Assembly (NCBI RefSeq): GCF_020742345.1 | Contig: NZ_DYXC01000072.1 | Location: forward strand, 183,458 to 247,457 | DNA from: Enteractinococcus helveticum | GTDB taxonomy: Bacteria > Actinomycetota > Actinomycetes > Actinomycetales > Micrococcaceae | DNA: 64,000 nucleotides | Direction of reading: 5' to 3' | Shown here: piece after piece, positions 40,811 through 49,486 of the stretch | How the letters are laid out: every line of letters begins with the position of its first letter | Position numbering within the stretch: the first letter of the stretch is position 1 | Translations under genes and position numbers: made by a program | Notes under the pieces: generated by a model | The model's input: only the letters and a program-made list of their open reading frames with translations | Told to the model about the DNA's origin: nothing | Database searches by the model: none

Positions 40811-43800
40811 TGCGCATCCACACCCTAACCTTCCAAGCCATCGGCCCATACGCCACATCTCAGCACCTGGATTTCACCCAGCTCGACGACGTCGGACTGT
40901 TCCTGCTCGACGGACCCACCGGCGCCGGCAAATCCACCATCTTAGATATCGTCACCTTCGCCCTGTACGGCAAGGCTGACGACGAACGCAAAAATACCGA
41001 ACTGCATTCCACACTGGCCGAGCCCGGACTGCCACCAACCATCCAGCTTGATGTCACATTTGGTACCCGCCGATTTATCATTGACCGGACCCTGCAGCAC
41101 TTCGCCCCGCGGCGTGGCGCCAAAGACCCGCTTGACGTCGTCACCCGCCAGGCGGCCATGTCGCTGGTGGAAATCGTTGCCGGCGAGCACCGCCAGCTGA
41201 CCACCCGCGTCGATGAAGCCCAACAGATCCTACGCGGCGTCATCGGGCTGAGCCGGGAACAATTCACCTCGGTTGTACTGTTACCCCAGGGCGAGTTCGC
41301 CCGTTTCCTCAAGGCCTCCAGCAACGACCGCGAGGCCATCTTGCGCCAGCTGTTCAACACCCACCGCTTCGACGAAATCGGCGACTACCTTGCCGCTGAG
41401 GCCAAGAAACTGCGTGGCACCCTGCAAGCCGACACGCAACGCCGTGATACCCTGCGCGCAAGCCTGATCGAAACCGCGCAAACCTGCGCACAACCCCACG
41501 ATGCTGACTCCACCCAGCCGGCAACCGAGCCGGCTGATCTCGAGACCCTGGACGACGTCGAACTCATCGCCCACACCGACAGGCTCATGTCCGAACTGGC
41601 AACCGGAGCACAACGTCGAGTCGAGCAATCCCAGCGCGCCCTGAAAACCGCTCGCGATGCATTCCAACAGTTGCAACAGCAACAAGAACACCTGCGCGAG
41701 GCCGAAGCATATCGCCGTCGTCATACCGCTCATCAAAAACAGGCCCCCGCGGTGCGCAAAGCAACACTACAACTGGAACACCACGAACGCGCCCGGGCCG
41801 TGGTCGAAGCCCAACGCCACTGCCAAACCGCCCAGACCGCACTTGCAGACGCCGTGGAAACCCTGCAGCAGCGTTGCGATGCGGCACAACAAGACCCCAG
41901 CATTATTGACTGGGCCGGGCAACAGCCGATTTTCACGGTCGACGCCGGTGAGCTCCAACCGTTACTTGCTGGCTGGAAGACGGTCGAAGCCGCCGCCATT
42001 CGAGCCTTAGAACACGTTGCCCAACACGAAAAAACCCAGGCTACGATCCAAGCCGGGCAACGACAACTCGACACCTGGACCACCAGTCAGCAGACCCTGA
42101 GCCAACGCATCGGACAACTGCAAGAACAATTCGACACGGTGTGTGAACAGCTGACCGCCGACCGCCAGCGCGCCGAACACTTTTCAGGCGTGGAGAAAAC
42201 CCTGGAAACTGCGACACAGCAGCTTCAAGAGGCCAAAACCAAATACACCGCCGCACAAAAAGCTCAAACCGCCCAGTCTGCCGCTGATGGTGCCAAACGC
42301 ACACTCGATGAGACCCAAACCCAGGCCGATGCGGCACTTGAACACGCCCAAGACCTATTGCGCCGTCGCATTGAGGCCGCCGCAGGGTTTTTGGCGGACA
42401 AATTGGAACCCGGGCAACCGTGTGAAGTCTGCGGTTCGACCACCCACCCGCAACCGGCCGAAACGCTCGACCTGGCAGAAATTTCCAACGACGCCGTTCA
42501 ACAGGCCCAACAACGCGCAACCCAAGCCCGCCGGGCAGCCAATACCGCAGCTGAAACGTATCAACTCAAACTTACCGACCTCCAAGAACTGCAGACCCAA
42601 GCCGGGGGACTCTGCCTCACCGATGCCGAAGCGGCCGTGACTCATGCACAACAAACGGTTGCTGAGGCCCAGCGTGAAGCCACCGAGCTGACACAGCTTC
42701 GTACGCGCATTAAGGAACGCGAAGCCCAGACCGAACAACTCCGCGAAGCCAAAACCACTGTTGCCCAGCAGCTCACCGAGGTCACCACACAGATTGCATC
42801 TCAGACCACTGAACTTGCCCAACTCCGGGACGAGCTGGCTGCAGCCCTAGGCGATTTCCCCGATGTTGCAGCATTGCGGGCCGCAGTGGAACCAGCTCAC
42901 CGGCTTGTGGGTCAGATCGTGCGCGCCGGGCAGTCCGTCACCACCGCCGTCGCCAATCACACCACCGCCCAACAACGCGTGCACGAAGCTCTAGCCAATT
43001 CGGCGACCCAGGACCACCCTGCCTATCAGGACGCCGCCGAAGCCTGCGAAAATTTCCTGGATCCCACAACGCAGGCCGAATATGAAACCTTGGTGCGTCA
43101 GTGGACCACCGAGAGCGACCGGCTGGCAGAAAAAGCCGGTCAGACCGCCGTCATCGCAGGTCTGAAATTACTCGACGACGACGTCGCGCCCCCATCAGAA
43201 GAAACCCTCGAGGCGGCCCAACAAGCCCAGCGTGCCGCCGAACAGGCCCTCTCAGAAGCCAACCGCGAGCACGGCAGCATCGAAGCCACCCACAAGCAAT
43301 GTCGAACCCACCAAGACCTGTTAACCCAGGTCAGCGAACGCTCGGCAGAACAGCTAGCCATTTACGAGGAACTGGTTGGACTCAGCGATGTGGTCGCCGG
43401 ACGTGGAGAAAATACCGTGAGTATGCCGCTGCGTTCCTTTGTGCTGGCGGGCTGGCTGGAACACGTTGCGGCCAATGCTTCAGAACGCCTCACCGGGATG
43501 ACCGGCGGACGTTATGAACTCAAACACGCCGTCGGGCAGGGCGGCCGCGGCCACTCCGGCTTGAACCTGGAGGTCATCGACCACCTCAATGACACCGTGC
43601 GCACCCCCTCGACCCTATCTGGCGGTGAAACGTTCATGGCGTCTTTAGCCCTTGCACTGGGTCTTGCCGACGCCGTTCAGGCTCAAGCCGGGGGAGTGGC
43701 CATGGACACGCTGTTCATCGATGAGGGCTTTGGCTCGCTGGATGCTGACACCCTAGAAGAAGTTATGGGTGTGCTGGCTGCGCTGCAGGACGACGGCCGT

Positions 43801-43917
43801 CTCATTGGTCTTGTCTCGCACGTTGAGTCCATGAAACAGCAGATTCCCTACCGCATTCAGGTCCAGAAATTGCAGTCCGGTTCCACGGTGAATATCGTCG
43901 GGCCAGACCTAGCCTAG
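40810..43917 (+). CDS. sbcC: Exonuclease SbcC, SMC-like ATPase subunit
   Basis: This 1035-residue protein is the Rad50-type ATPase. Walker A is GPTGAGKST near residue 37. Two long coiled-coil arms (about 180-500 and 560-860) flank the zinc-hook CEVCG (about residue 540). The signature is STLSGGETFMASLALALGLAD and Walker B DTLFIDEGFGSLD. The arms are especially rich in Gln and Ala. ATG 40810 is coupled to sbcD. Confidence 0.95.
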   Translation: MRIHTLTFQAIGPYATSQHLDFTQLDDVGLFLLDGPTGAGKSTILDIVTFALYGKADDERKNTELHSTLAEPGLPPTIQLDVTFGTRRFIIDRTLQHFAPRRGAKDPLDVVTRQAAMSLVEIVAGEHRQLTTRVDEAQQILRGVIGLSREQFTSVVLLPQGEFARFLKASSNDREAILRQLFNTHRFDEIGDYLAAEAKKLRGTLQADTQRRDTLRASLIETAQTCAQPHDADSTQPATEPADLETLDDVELIAHTDRLMSELATGAQRRVEQSQRALKTARDAFQQLQQQQEHLREAEAYRRRHTAHQKQAPAVRKATLQLEHHERARAVVEAQRHCQTAQTALADAVETLQQRCDAAQQDPSIIDWAGQQPIFTVDAGELQPLLAGWKTVEAAAIRALEHVAQHEKTQATIQAGQRQLDTWTTSQQTLSQRIGQLQEQFDTVCEQLTADRQRAEHFSGVEKTLETATQQLQEAKTKYTAAQKAQTAQSAADGAKRTLDETQTQADAALEHAQDLLRRRIEAAAGFLADKLEPGQPCEVCGSTTHPQPAETLDLAEISNDAVQQAQQRATQARRAANTAAETYQLKLTDLQELQTQAGGLCLTDAEAAVTHAQQTVAEAQREATELTQLRTRIKEREAQTEQLREAKTTVAQQLTEVTTQIASQTTELAQLRDELAAALGDFPDVAALRAAVEPAHRLVGQIVRAGQSVTTAVANHTTAQQRVHEALANSATQDHPAYQDAAEACENFLDPTTQAEYETLVRQWTTESDRLAEKAGQTAVIAGLKLLDDDVAPPSEETLEAAQQAQRAAEQALSEANREHGSIEATHKQCRTHQDLLTQVSERSAEQLAIYEELVGLSDVVAGRGENTVSMPLRSFVLAGWLEHVAANASERLTGMTGGRYELKHAVGQGGRGHSGLNLEVIDHLNDTVRTPSTLSGGETFMASLALALGLADAVQAQAGGVAMDTLFIDEGFGSLDADTLEEVMGVLAALQDDGRLIGLVSHVESMKQQIPYRIQVQKLQSGSTVNIVGPDLA

Positions 43918-43969
43918 ACAGCAGCAACTCACCGCCAGCCTGCCACATGCCTGCCGCGGCCCGCCGCAA

Positions 43970-44054
43970 CGAGCCCAAATAGCTGAACTGATGGTAAACA
44001 GTTGCGGAGAATTTCGCCACACCAAGATGGCTTGCCCATGTATTTCTGGGCTCG
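43970..44054. other. Structured intergenic element after sbcC
   Basis: The 435-base gap 43918-44352 has no gene. Arms 43970-43981 and 44041-44054 pair as a 12-bp helix with a two-base bulge. Inside are small stems: AACTG/CAGTT (43986-43990 with 43999-44003) and CAAG/CTTG (44023-44026 with 44031-44034). This could be a small RNA or a processing site; no T-run follows. Confidence 0.4.
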
Positions 44055-44169
44055 ATCGAGGTGTACACCACGAGAAGGGCCCCTCAGAACCATATTCCTA
44101 ACGTGAAACACAGGAGCGAATGCATCTTGTTATTCACTTTCGGCGCTGGGCAGCGAGAAACCAAAAGTT

Positions 44170-44181
44170 GTGATTAATCAC
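44170..44181. promoter_or_regulatory. 12-bp palindrome upstream of the phosphate symporter
   Basis: GTGATTAATCAC is a perfect 12-bp palindrome, 89 bases before the PHO box. It is a candidate site for a dimeric regulator; no known box is matched exactly. Confidence 0.4.
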
Positions 44182-44269
44182 TCAACCGTTCCCCTGACAA
44201 GGGGTTTTACGACTTTGCGCGGGGAATACCTGGAATAAATGAGACATTTTTCGACGTCCAAAACCGTAC

Positions 44270-44309
44270 ATTGACCCAGAGTTAACCTTTGGTTTACCTT
44301 CCGGTGTTT
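44270..44309 (+). promoter_or_regulatory. PHO box: four 11-base units
   Basis: Units begin at 44270 (ATTGACC), 44281 (GTTAACC), 44292 (GTTTACC) and, degenerate, 44303 (GGTGTTT), all exactly 11 bases apart. This is the spacing and core (GTTCACC-like) of the binding sites for the phosphate response regulator PhoP in actinobacteria. The gene downstream is a phosphate transporter, which supports the call. Confidence 0.72.
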
Positions 44310-44352
44310 CACTGGGCGCGACATCACCCGTTACGAAGGGAACATCTCGGGT

Positions 44353-45612
44353 ATGAGCCTAGATAACTCGACGGAGCGCAAGACACTCCATGCTCCGCTC
44401 CACGACGCACCTCTAGTCGAGGAAGACACCACCCCCGTCAAGCGTCCGGGTCTCATGGATCGCCTCCCATTCACCGGAAGAACTCGCAAAGTCGTTGAAT
44501 GGTTCTCCGTGGTCTTGGCCGTCTATATCTTGATCACCGCGGTGAGCATTATCGGTTCCGGATTCGGTGCTGCCACCGGTGGGCGTGCAGAAGAGATCTT
44601 CGCCTTCGCACAAAATCCCGTTATCGGACTCGTGATCGGTATTTTGGCGACCGTTTTGACACAATCGTCCTCGACGACGACCTCAATCGTTGTGGGTATG
44701 GTCGCCGGTGGTCTACCACTTGAGACTGCTATCCCGATCCTGATGGGTGCCAACGTGGGCACCACCATGACCTCCACTCTGGTTTCTCTGGGTGCAGCAG
44801 GCGACCGCAATCAATTCCGCCGCGCATTTACTGCAGCATCCGTCCATGACATGTATAACCTGCTGTCTGTGGCGATCTTCTTCCCGCTGGAATGGGCCTT
44901 CGGGATTCTGAACCGGGTGAGTACTTGGTTCGCTGGGGCAACCACTGGCTCTGACGGCGGGATCATCGCCACCATCTTCACCGGAATGGGCAGTGCCGTC
45001 ACAGCCGTAACCGACCCGGGAGCAGATCTTGTAGAAGCTGGTCTCCTGGCCATCATGCCGCCAGTGTGGGCCGGCATCGCCATGATCGTTCTGGGTGTGG
45101 CTGGCATTCTGCTCGTCATCAAATTCATCTCCAGCATGCTCAAAGTCTTGCTGGTGGGCAACGTTGAAAAGATGTTCCACAACGCGATCGGTCGCGGCCC
45201 AATCTCCGGGATCGTATCCGGTCTGATCATCACGGTCATGGTTCAGTCCTCATCCACGACCACCTCGCTAGCGGTTCCGCTGGCAGCCTCCGGTAAATTC
45301 TCCATCTGGCAGATTTATCCCTTTACCGTTGGCGCGAATGTTGGTACCACTATGACGGCGATGATTGCAGCCTTTGGATTCTCCGGTTCGGCAGCAACAG
45401 CCGCAATGACCGCTGCTGCCGTCCACTTGTTCTACAACATTTTCTCAGCGATTGTGATCTTTTCCCTGCCATTCCTGCGTCCGATCCCAGTCATTGGAGC
45501 GACATGGTTGGGCAATCTCGGTGCAAAGAACAAGCTATACGTCGTTGCCTGGCTTGCAGGGCTGTTCATTGTTCTACCGGGCATTATCATCGGTCTGAGT
45601 GCCCTGATCTAA
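44353..45612 (+). CDS. Na/phosphate cotransporter (NptA/PF02690 type)
   Basis: The 419-residue membrane protein has two repeated halves, each with the QSSSTTTS signature (TQSSSTTTSIVVGM near 100 and VQSSSTTTSLAVPL near 297), and about eight to nine helices. NptA proteins import inorganic phosphate with sodium. The N-terminal 40 residues are soluble. Expression is likely increased in phosphate shortage, given the PHO box upstream. It is followed by a small coiled-coil gene 24 bases later. Confidence 0.93.
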   Translation: MSLDNSTERKTLHAPLHDAPLVEEDTTPVKRPGLMDRLPFTGRTRKVVEWFSVVLAVYILITAVSIIGSGFGAATGGRAEEIFAFAQNPVIGLVIGILATVLTQSSSTTTSIVVGMVAGGLPLETAIPILMGANVGTTMTSTLVSLGAAGDRNQFRRAFTAASVHDMYNLLSVAIFFPLEWAFGILNRVSTWFAGATTGSDGGIIATIFTGMGSAVTAVTDPGADLVEAGLLAIMPPVWAGIAMIVLGVAGILLVIKFISSMLKVLLVGNVEKMFHNAIGRGPISGIVSGLIITVMVQSSSTTTSLAVPLAASGKFSIWQIYPFTVGANVGTTMTAMIAAFGFSGSAATAAMTAAAVHLFYNIFSAIVIFSLPFLRPIPVIGATWLGNLGAKNKLYVVAWLAGLFIVLPGIIIGLSALI

Positions 45613-45636
45613 CTGCACGGTGACTCCGGAGGAGAC

Positions 45637-45915
45637 ATGACAACTTCAGATCGCTCGGATGAGAAGCTAGAACAACTCACAGATCAGCAACTCCTCAAAC
45701 TGCTGACCGACACCGATCTTCACATGGCACGGTTACAACATGAAGTTCGACGCCGCATGCAGGCCCGGGCAGAAGCCGAACGCCGAGCCGAACAGCACGC
45801 AGAAATTTCCCGTATGGTCGAACACCTCAACCAGACTGCAGTGGATTGGCAGAAAGTCCGGGAGTTTTTCCGCGACAGCATCGTTGAAGCCCACCAATCC
45901 AGAGACAATACGTAA
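45637..45915 (+). CDS. Small coiled-coil protein downstream of the phosphate symporter
   Basis: A 92-residue, charged, wholly helical protein with a predicted coiled coil through most of its length (residues about 8-75). It starts at ATG behind CCGGAGGAGAC and lies 24 bases after the symporter gene, so it is co-transcribed. I do not recognise a family; a role in symporter regulation, like PhoU-type partners, is only a guess. Confidence 0.7.
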   Translation: MTTSDRSDEKLEQLTDQQLLKLLTDTDLHMARLQHEVRRRMQARAEAERRAEQHAEISRMVEHLNQTAVDWQKVREFFRDSIVEAHQSRDNT

Positions 45916-45916
45916 G

Positions 45917-45950
45917 GCAAGACCCGCCAAATGAGCGGGTCTTGCGCTTT
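45917..45950 (+). terminator. Terminator after the symporter operon
   Basis: A perfect 11-bp stem (45917-45927 with 45935-45945) with a seven-base loop, then GCTTT. It could also stop transcripts arriving from the minus strand. Confidence 0.85.
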
Positions 45951-45960
45951 AATGCGCGCA

Positions 45961-47673
45961 TTAGGCCTGGAAGAAATAGTTGACCCGAGGTCGTTGGTCG
46001 GCGTCGATCATCGGGTGCAAGACGAATCGGAATTCACCGTCAACTCGCACGATCTTTAATGCTTGAGCGTGCACCGCAGCGTGGTGGTGGCTGCACAGCA
46101 TGACGCCGTTATCGGTGCTCGTGACACCACCTTTGGCCCAGGGCGTGGCGTGGTGAATTTCGCACAGTGCTACTGGCACATGGCATCCTGGCACAGCGCA
46201 GCCCCGGTCGCGAGCTTTAATGGCTCGACGAACATGCTCGGGGAATTGCCGTGTTAAAGTCCCCACGGATAAAATCTGCCGGTCACCCGTCAGCGTGATC
46301 GGAGTAATACCAATATCGCAATGCATACGCAACAGAACATCCGGTGGAATATCCGGGTTATACACACCTTGCGATATTCTCGGCTGCAACCGGTCGAGAT
46401 TGTCGTCGTCGATAATCTCCTCGATATTCGTGGTTTTCGGTGGCGGCAGGGAAAGCACATTTTCACCAAGTTGTTTCATGATGGATTCATGTGGTGAATG
46501 CGTTTCTGGTGCTGGTGCATCGTCTGCGGTTACGGTTCCTAAAGGTAACTGGGCCGTGGCATTATCGCTGCTCGTCTCGTGGTGTGCTTGTGCTAGCAGG
46601 GCAAGAAGGTTCTCACGTTGTGCCGCAGAAATCTCGGGCAGTCGGTCGCCGAGGTCCTTGCGCAGTCCGTCAAGCAGGGTGGGGTAGTCGATTATGACCA
46701 GCATTTGGGTGTGTGCTCCGCTGGCCCCACGGAACCCGGTTTTATCGAGATTTGCGGTGACAAACTTCAACGCGTCACGAAGCGCAACCATTTTTCGGTG
46801 GCCGCGGCTGCGCGTCTCGAAGTCAGTGTCTGCGTCGTCTTTACCGCGCGGATTTGTGCGGCCCATGAGGTACGTTTGCAGGATTTCGTCGCACTCGGCA
46901 TCCACGACCATTTCGTAACCGATCGCATTCTTATTGCCACGTACCGGTCCGGTTCGACGCACGTCATACATTGCCTCCGTTTGTGCCTGGGTGAAATTGC
47001 CGTCTGGCGGATCCAGCGAAGCCAATAGGTCTTTCTTGCGTTGGGTAACATACCGGCTGAACTCTTCGGGCGTGGTGCGTTCAATCTTTTCAGCCAGATC
47101 CTTTTCGGCGACCCGACGAAGCTTGGCCCGGAACGTCTCGTCCTTGCCCGCCGCTTGAGCATGCTTATCGACCTCTGCAAGCATGGACAATGCGGAAGAA
47201 AGTTTGCTCGGGTGAACCTGACCCTTGAACTGACTCAGGATGGGCAGGTGGGTGTGGCCGACGTCGTCGGTGCGTTGTTCATCAGTGGCTCGAACCGGCG
47301 TCAGCGATGCGGCTAACCGCAAGCGTGCTGCAGCTTCGTTAGCCCGTAGCCCGTGGGTTTTCGCCAGGAAGTCGGTGGCATCGCGAAACGGGGTTTTGCC
47401 TTTGGGTAAGTTGACGCAGTCTCGAAGTTTCTCGTTGTTGAAAGCGTCCTGGAGCAGACCTGCGTAGCGGTATTGCAGGGGAGCCGCCATGCGCAGTGTT
47501 TCTTCGAGCTGTATGGAGCGATGCAGAATGCCGTCGGTAGGGGCGTCTTGTTCGCGGGCTTCGAGTTCGGTATAGGCGCCACGGAGGACGGCATGGATTT
47601 CGTCGGTGCTGAGGGCAGCCCAGTCCACGGGGTTCGCGACGGTTGTGCCGGTGCTGGGTTGTGTTGCGGTCAT
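45961..47673 (-). CDS. DUF222 and HNH endonuclease domain protein
   Basis: The 570-residue protein has a helical DUF222 region (about residues 15-420) and a C-terminal HNH domain: CAVPGC, CEIHHATPW and CSHHHAAVH supply the zinc and catalytic residues. Such proteins occur in many copies in actinobacteria (13E12 repeat family in mycobacteria) and may be mobile, but no flanking repeats are visible. ATG 47673 is behind a strong AAGGAGGTG ribosome binding site. The role is unknown. Confidence 0.88.
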   Translation of the reverse strand: MTATQPSTGTTVANPVDWAALSTDEIHAVLRGAYTELEAREQDAPTDGILHRSIQLEETLRMAAPLQYRYAGLLQDAFNNEKLRDCVNLPKGKTPFRDATDFLAKTHGLRANEAAARLRLAASLTPVRATDEQRTDDVGHTHLPILSQFKGQVHPSKLSSALSMLAEVDKHAQAAGKDETFRAKLRRVAEKDLAEKIERTTPEEFSRYVTQRKKDLLASLDPPDGNFTQAQTEAMYDVRRTGPVRGNKNAIGYEMVVDAECDEILQTYLMGRTNPRGKDDADTDFETRSRGHRKMVALRDALKFVTANLDKTGFRGASGAHTQMLVIIDYPTLLDGLRKDLGDRLPEISAAQRENLLALLAQAHHETSSDNATAQLPLGTVTADDAPAPETHSPHESIMKQLGENVLSLPPPKTTNIEEIIDDDNLDRLQPRISQGVYNPDIPPDVLLRMHCDIGITPITLTGDRQILSVGTLTRQFPEHVRRAIKARDRGCAVPGCHVPVALCEIHHATPWAKGGVTSTDNGVMLCSHHHAAVHAQALKIVRVDGEFRFVLHPMIDADQRPRVNYFFQA

Positions 47674-47869
47674 GGGTGCACCTCCTTGGTGTCCCATCAT
47701 GCACCAGTCGAATCCGGCACGTGTGCGCAGATTGGCAAACTGTGGAAAACGTGGACGACGTCGTCGGTAATCCACAGGTGTGATATATTGCGCGCGGGAA
47801 AAATCTTCGCGCGCAGCTGGCTCGGGCAGCTGGCGGGCAGAGGCCCCAGGAGGTGGCGCGGGGAACAAC

Positions 47870-47904
47870 AAATCCCAGGCCCGAGTGGATTGAGCCTGGG
47901 ATTT
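47870..47904 (-). terminator. Terminator after mqo
   Basis: An 11-bp stem (47870-47880 with 47894-47904) with a 13-base loop lies eight bases after the mqo stop on the minus strand. The strand continues TTTGTTGTT. Confidence 0.78.
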
Positions 47905-47912
47905 TGTCGGTG

Positions 47913-49397
47913 TTAGTTCAGCTGCAGGGCCTTATTGGTTTCCTTGCGGACCTCGGCTAGCAGGGTTGGGTTGTCGTTGAGCCGGTGGCCCAGCGATGGG
48001 ATCATCTCGTTGAGTTTGGTTTCCCATCCGGTGAAGCGGTCTGGGAAGCTGCGGCGCAACAGTTCGACCATGATTGGGGCGGCTGTGGAGGCACCGGGGG
48101 AGGCCCCCAGCAGAGCTGCAATGGAGCCTTCGGCGCCCGAGACGAGCTCGGTACCAAACTGCAACACACCACCTTTGACCGGGTCTTTCTTCATGACCTG
48201 GACGCGCTGGCCGGCGGTGATCAGTTCCCATTCGCCATCGACGGCGTTGGGATAGAACTCACGTAAGGTGTCGACTTTTTTGCGGTGGGTTTTGGTAATT
48301 TCCGAGACCAGGTAACCGACCAGGTCGAAGTTGTCTTTGGCTACGTTAAGCATGGTGCCCAGGTTGTGTGGGCGAATCGATTTTGGCAGGTCCAGGAACG
48401 ACCCGGTTTTCAAAAAGTTCGTGGAGAACCCGGCGTAGGGACCAAACATGAGTGAGCGGCGTCCGTCGACAAAGCGGGTGTCGAGGTGCGGCACGGACAT
48501 CGGCGGGGCACCCACGGCGGCCTGACCGTAGACTTTGGCGTGGTGTTGTTCAATGACGTCGGGATTGGTTGAGCGCAGGAATTGTCCGGAGATCGGGAAT
48601 CCGCCAAAGCCCTTGGCTTCTGGGATGCCCGAAGATTGCAACAGCTCAAGCGCACCACCACCGGCACCGATGAACACAAAGCGGGCCCTGGTGGTGAATT
48701 TTTTACCGTTCAAGTGGTCTTTGACGTCCAGCGACCAGCGGCCGTCGGTGTCACGGGACATGCCGGTGACCTTGTGGCCGTAGTGAATCTCGGCGCCGTG
48801 GTCGGCAAGTTGGTCAATCAACTGACGGGTCAGGGCACCAAAGTCGACGTCGGTGCCGTGTTCGAACCGGGAGGCGGCCACGCGCTGGCCCTCGGTTCGC
48901 CCGTCAATGAGCAGTGGTGCCCAGGAGGCGATCTCTTGGTGGTCTTCGCTGTGCTGCATTTCGGCAAATAACGGATTCGGCGCCATTGCCTCATACCGGG
49001 TTTGTAAGTATTTTGCGTGGTCATCGCCCCACACAAAGGACATGTGCGGAAGCGAGTTGATAAAGCTGTTGGGATCTTTCAGGGTGCCATTGTTGACCAG
49101 GTGCGACCAGTACTGCAGGGAAACTTGGTACTGTTCGTTGATATTTGTGGCTTTGGTGATATTCACGGAGCCATCGGGTTGGGCGGGCGCATAGTTGAGC
49201 TCGCACAGTGCGGCGTGCCCCGTCCCGGCGTTATTCCACGGGTCGGATGATTCTTGACCGGCCTGGTGAAGGTTCTCATACAGTGCGATGGACCAGTTCG
49301 GTTCCAGCTCCTTGAGCATCGTGCCCAAGGTGGCCGACATGATCCCACCCCCGATCAATACAACATCAACTTCGGGGGATGATCCTGACTGCGGCAC
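47913..49397 (-). CDS. mqo: Malate:quinone oxidoreductase
   Basis: Mqo oxidises malate to oxaloacetate at the membrane with FAD and passes electrons to quinone, replacing or aiding malate dehydrogenase in the TCA cycle. The 494-residue protein shows the FAD motif [31 protein letters not shown] and the late [16 protein letters not shown] 49397 has a good ribosome binding site (CAGGAG) at seven bases; two upstream ATGs (49418, 49448) are alternatives. Confidence 0.95.
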   Translation of the reverse strand: MPQSGSSPEVDVVLIGGGIMSATLGTMLKELEPNWSIALYENLHQAGQESSDPWNNAGTGHAALCELNYAPAQPDGSVNITKATNINEQYQVSLQYWSHLVNNGTLKDPNSFINSLPHMSFVWGDDHAKYLQTRYEAMAPNPLFAEMQHSEDHQEIASWAPLLIDGRTEGQRVAASRFEHGTDVDFGALTRQLIDQLADHGAEIHYGHKVTGMSRDTDGRWSLDVKDHLNGKKFTTRARFVFIGAGGGALELLQSSGIPEAKGFGGFPISGQFLRSTNPDVIEQHHAKVYGQAAVGAPPMSVPHLDTRFVDGRRSLMFGPYAGFSTNFLKTGSFLDLPKSIRPHNLGTMLNVAKDNFDLVGYLVSEITKTHRKKVDTLREFYPNAVDGEWELITAGQRVQVMKKDPVKGGVLQFGTELVSGAEGSIAALLGASPGASTAAPIMVELLRRSFPDRFTGWETKLNEMIPSLGHRLNDNPTLLAEVRKETNKALQLN

Positions 49398-49486
49398 GTT
49401 GTAACTCCTGATCCTCATTGATCTGTTCAACTGAACACTAGTGACCATGCCACTCTACTACCGCGGCATAGCGAAATTGTAAATCT

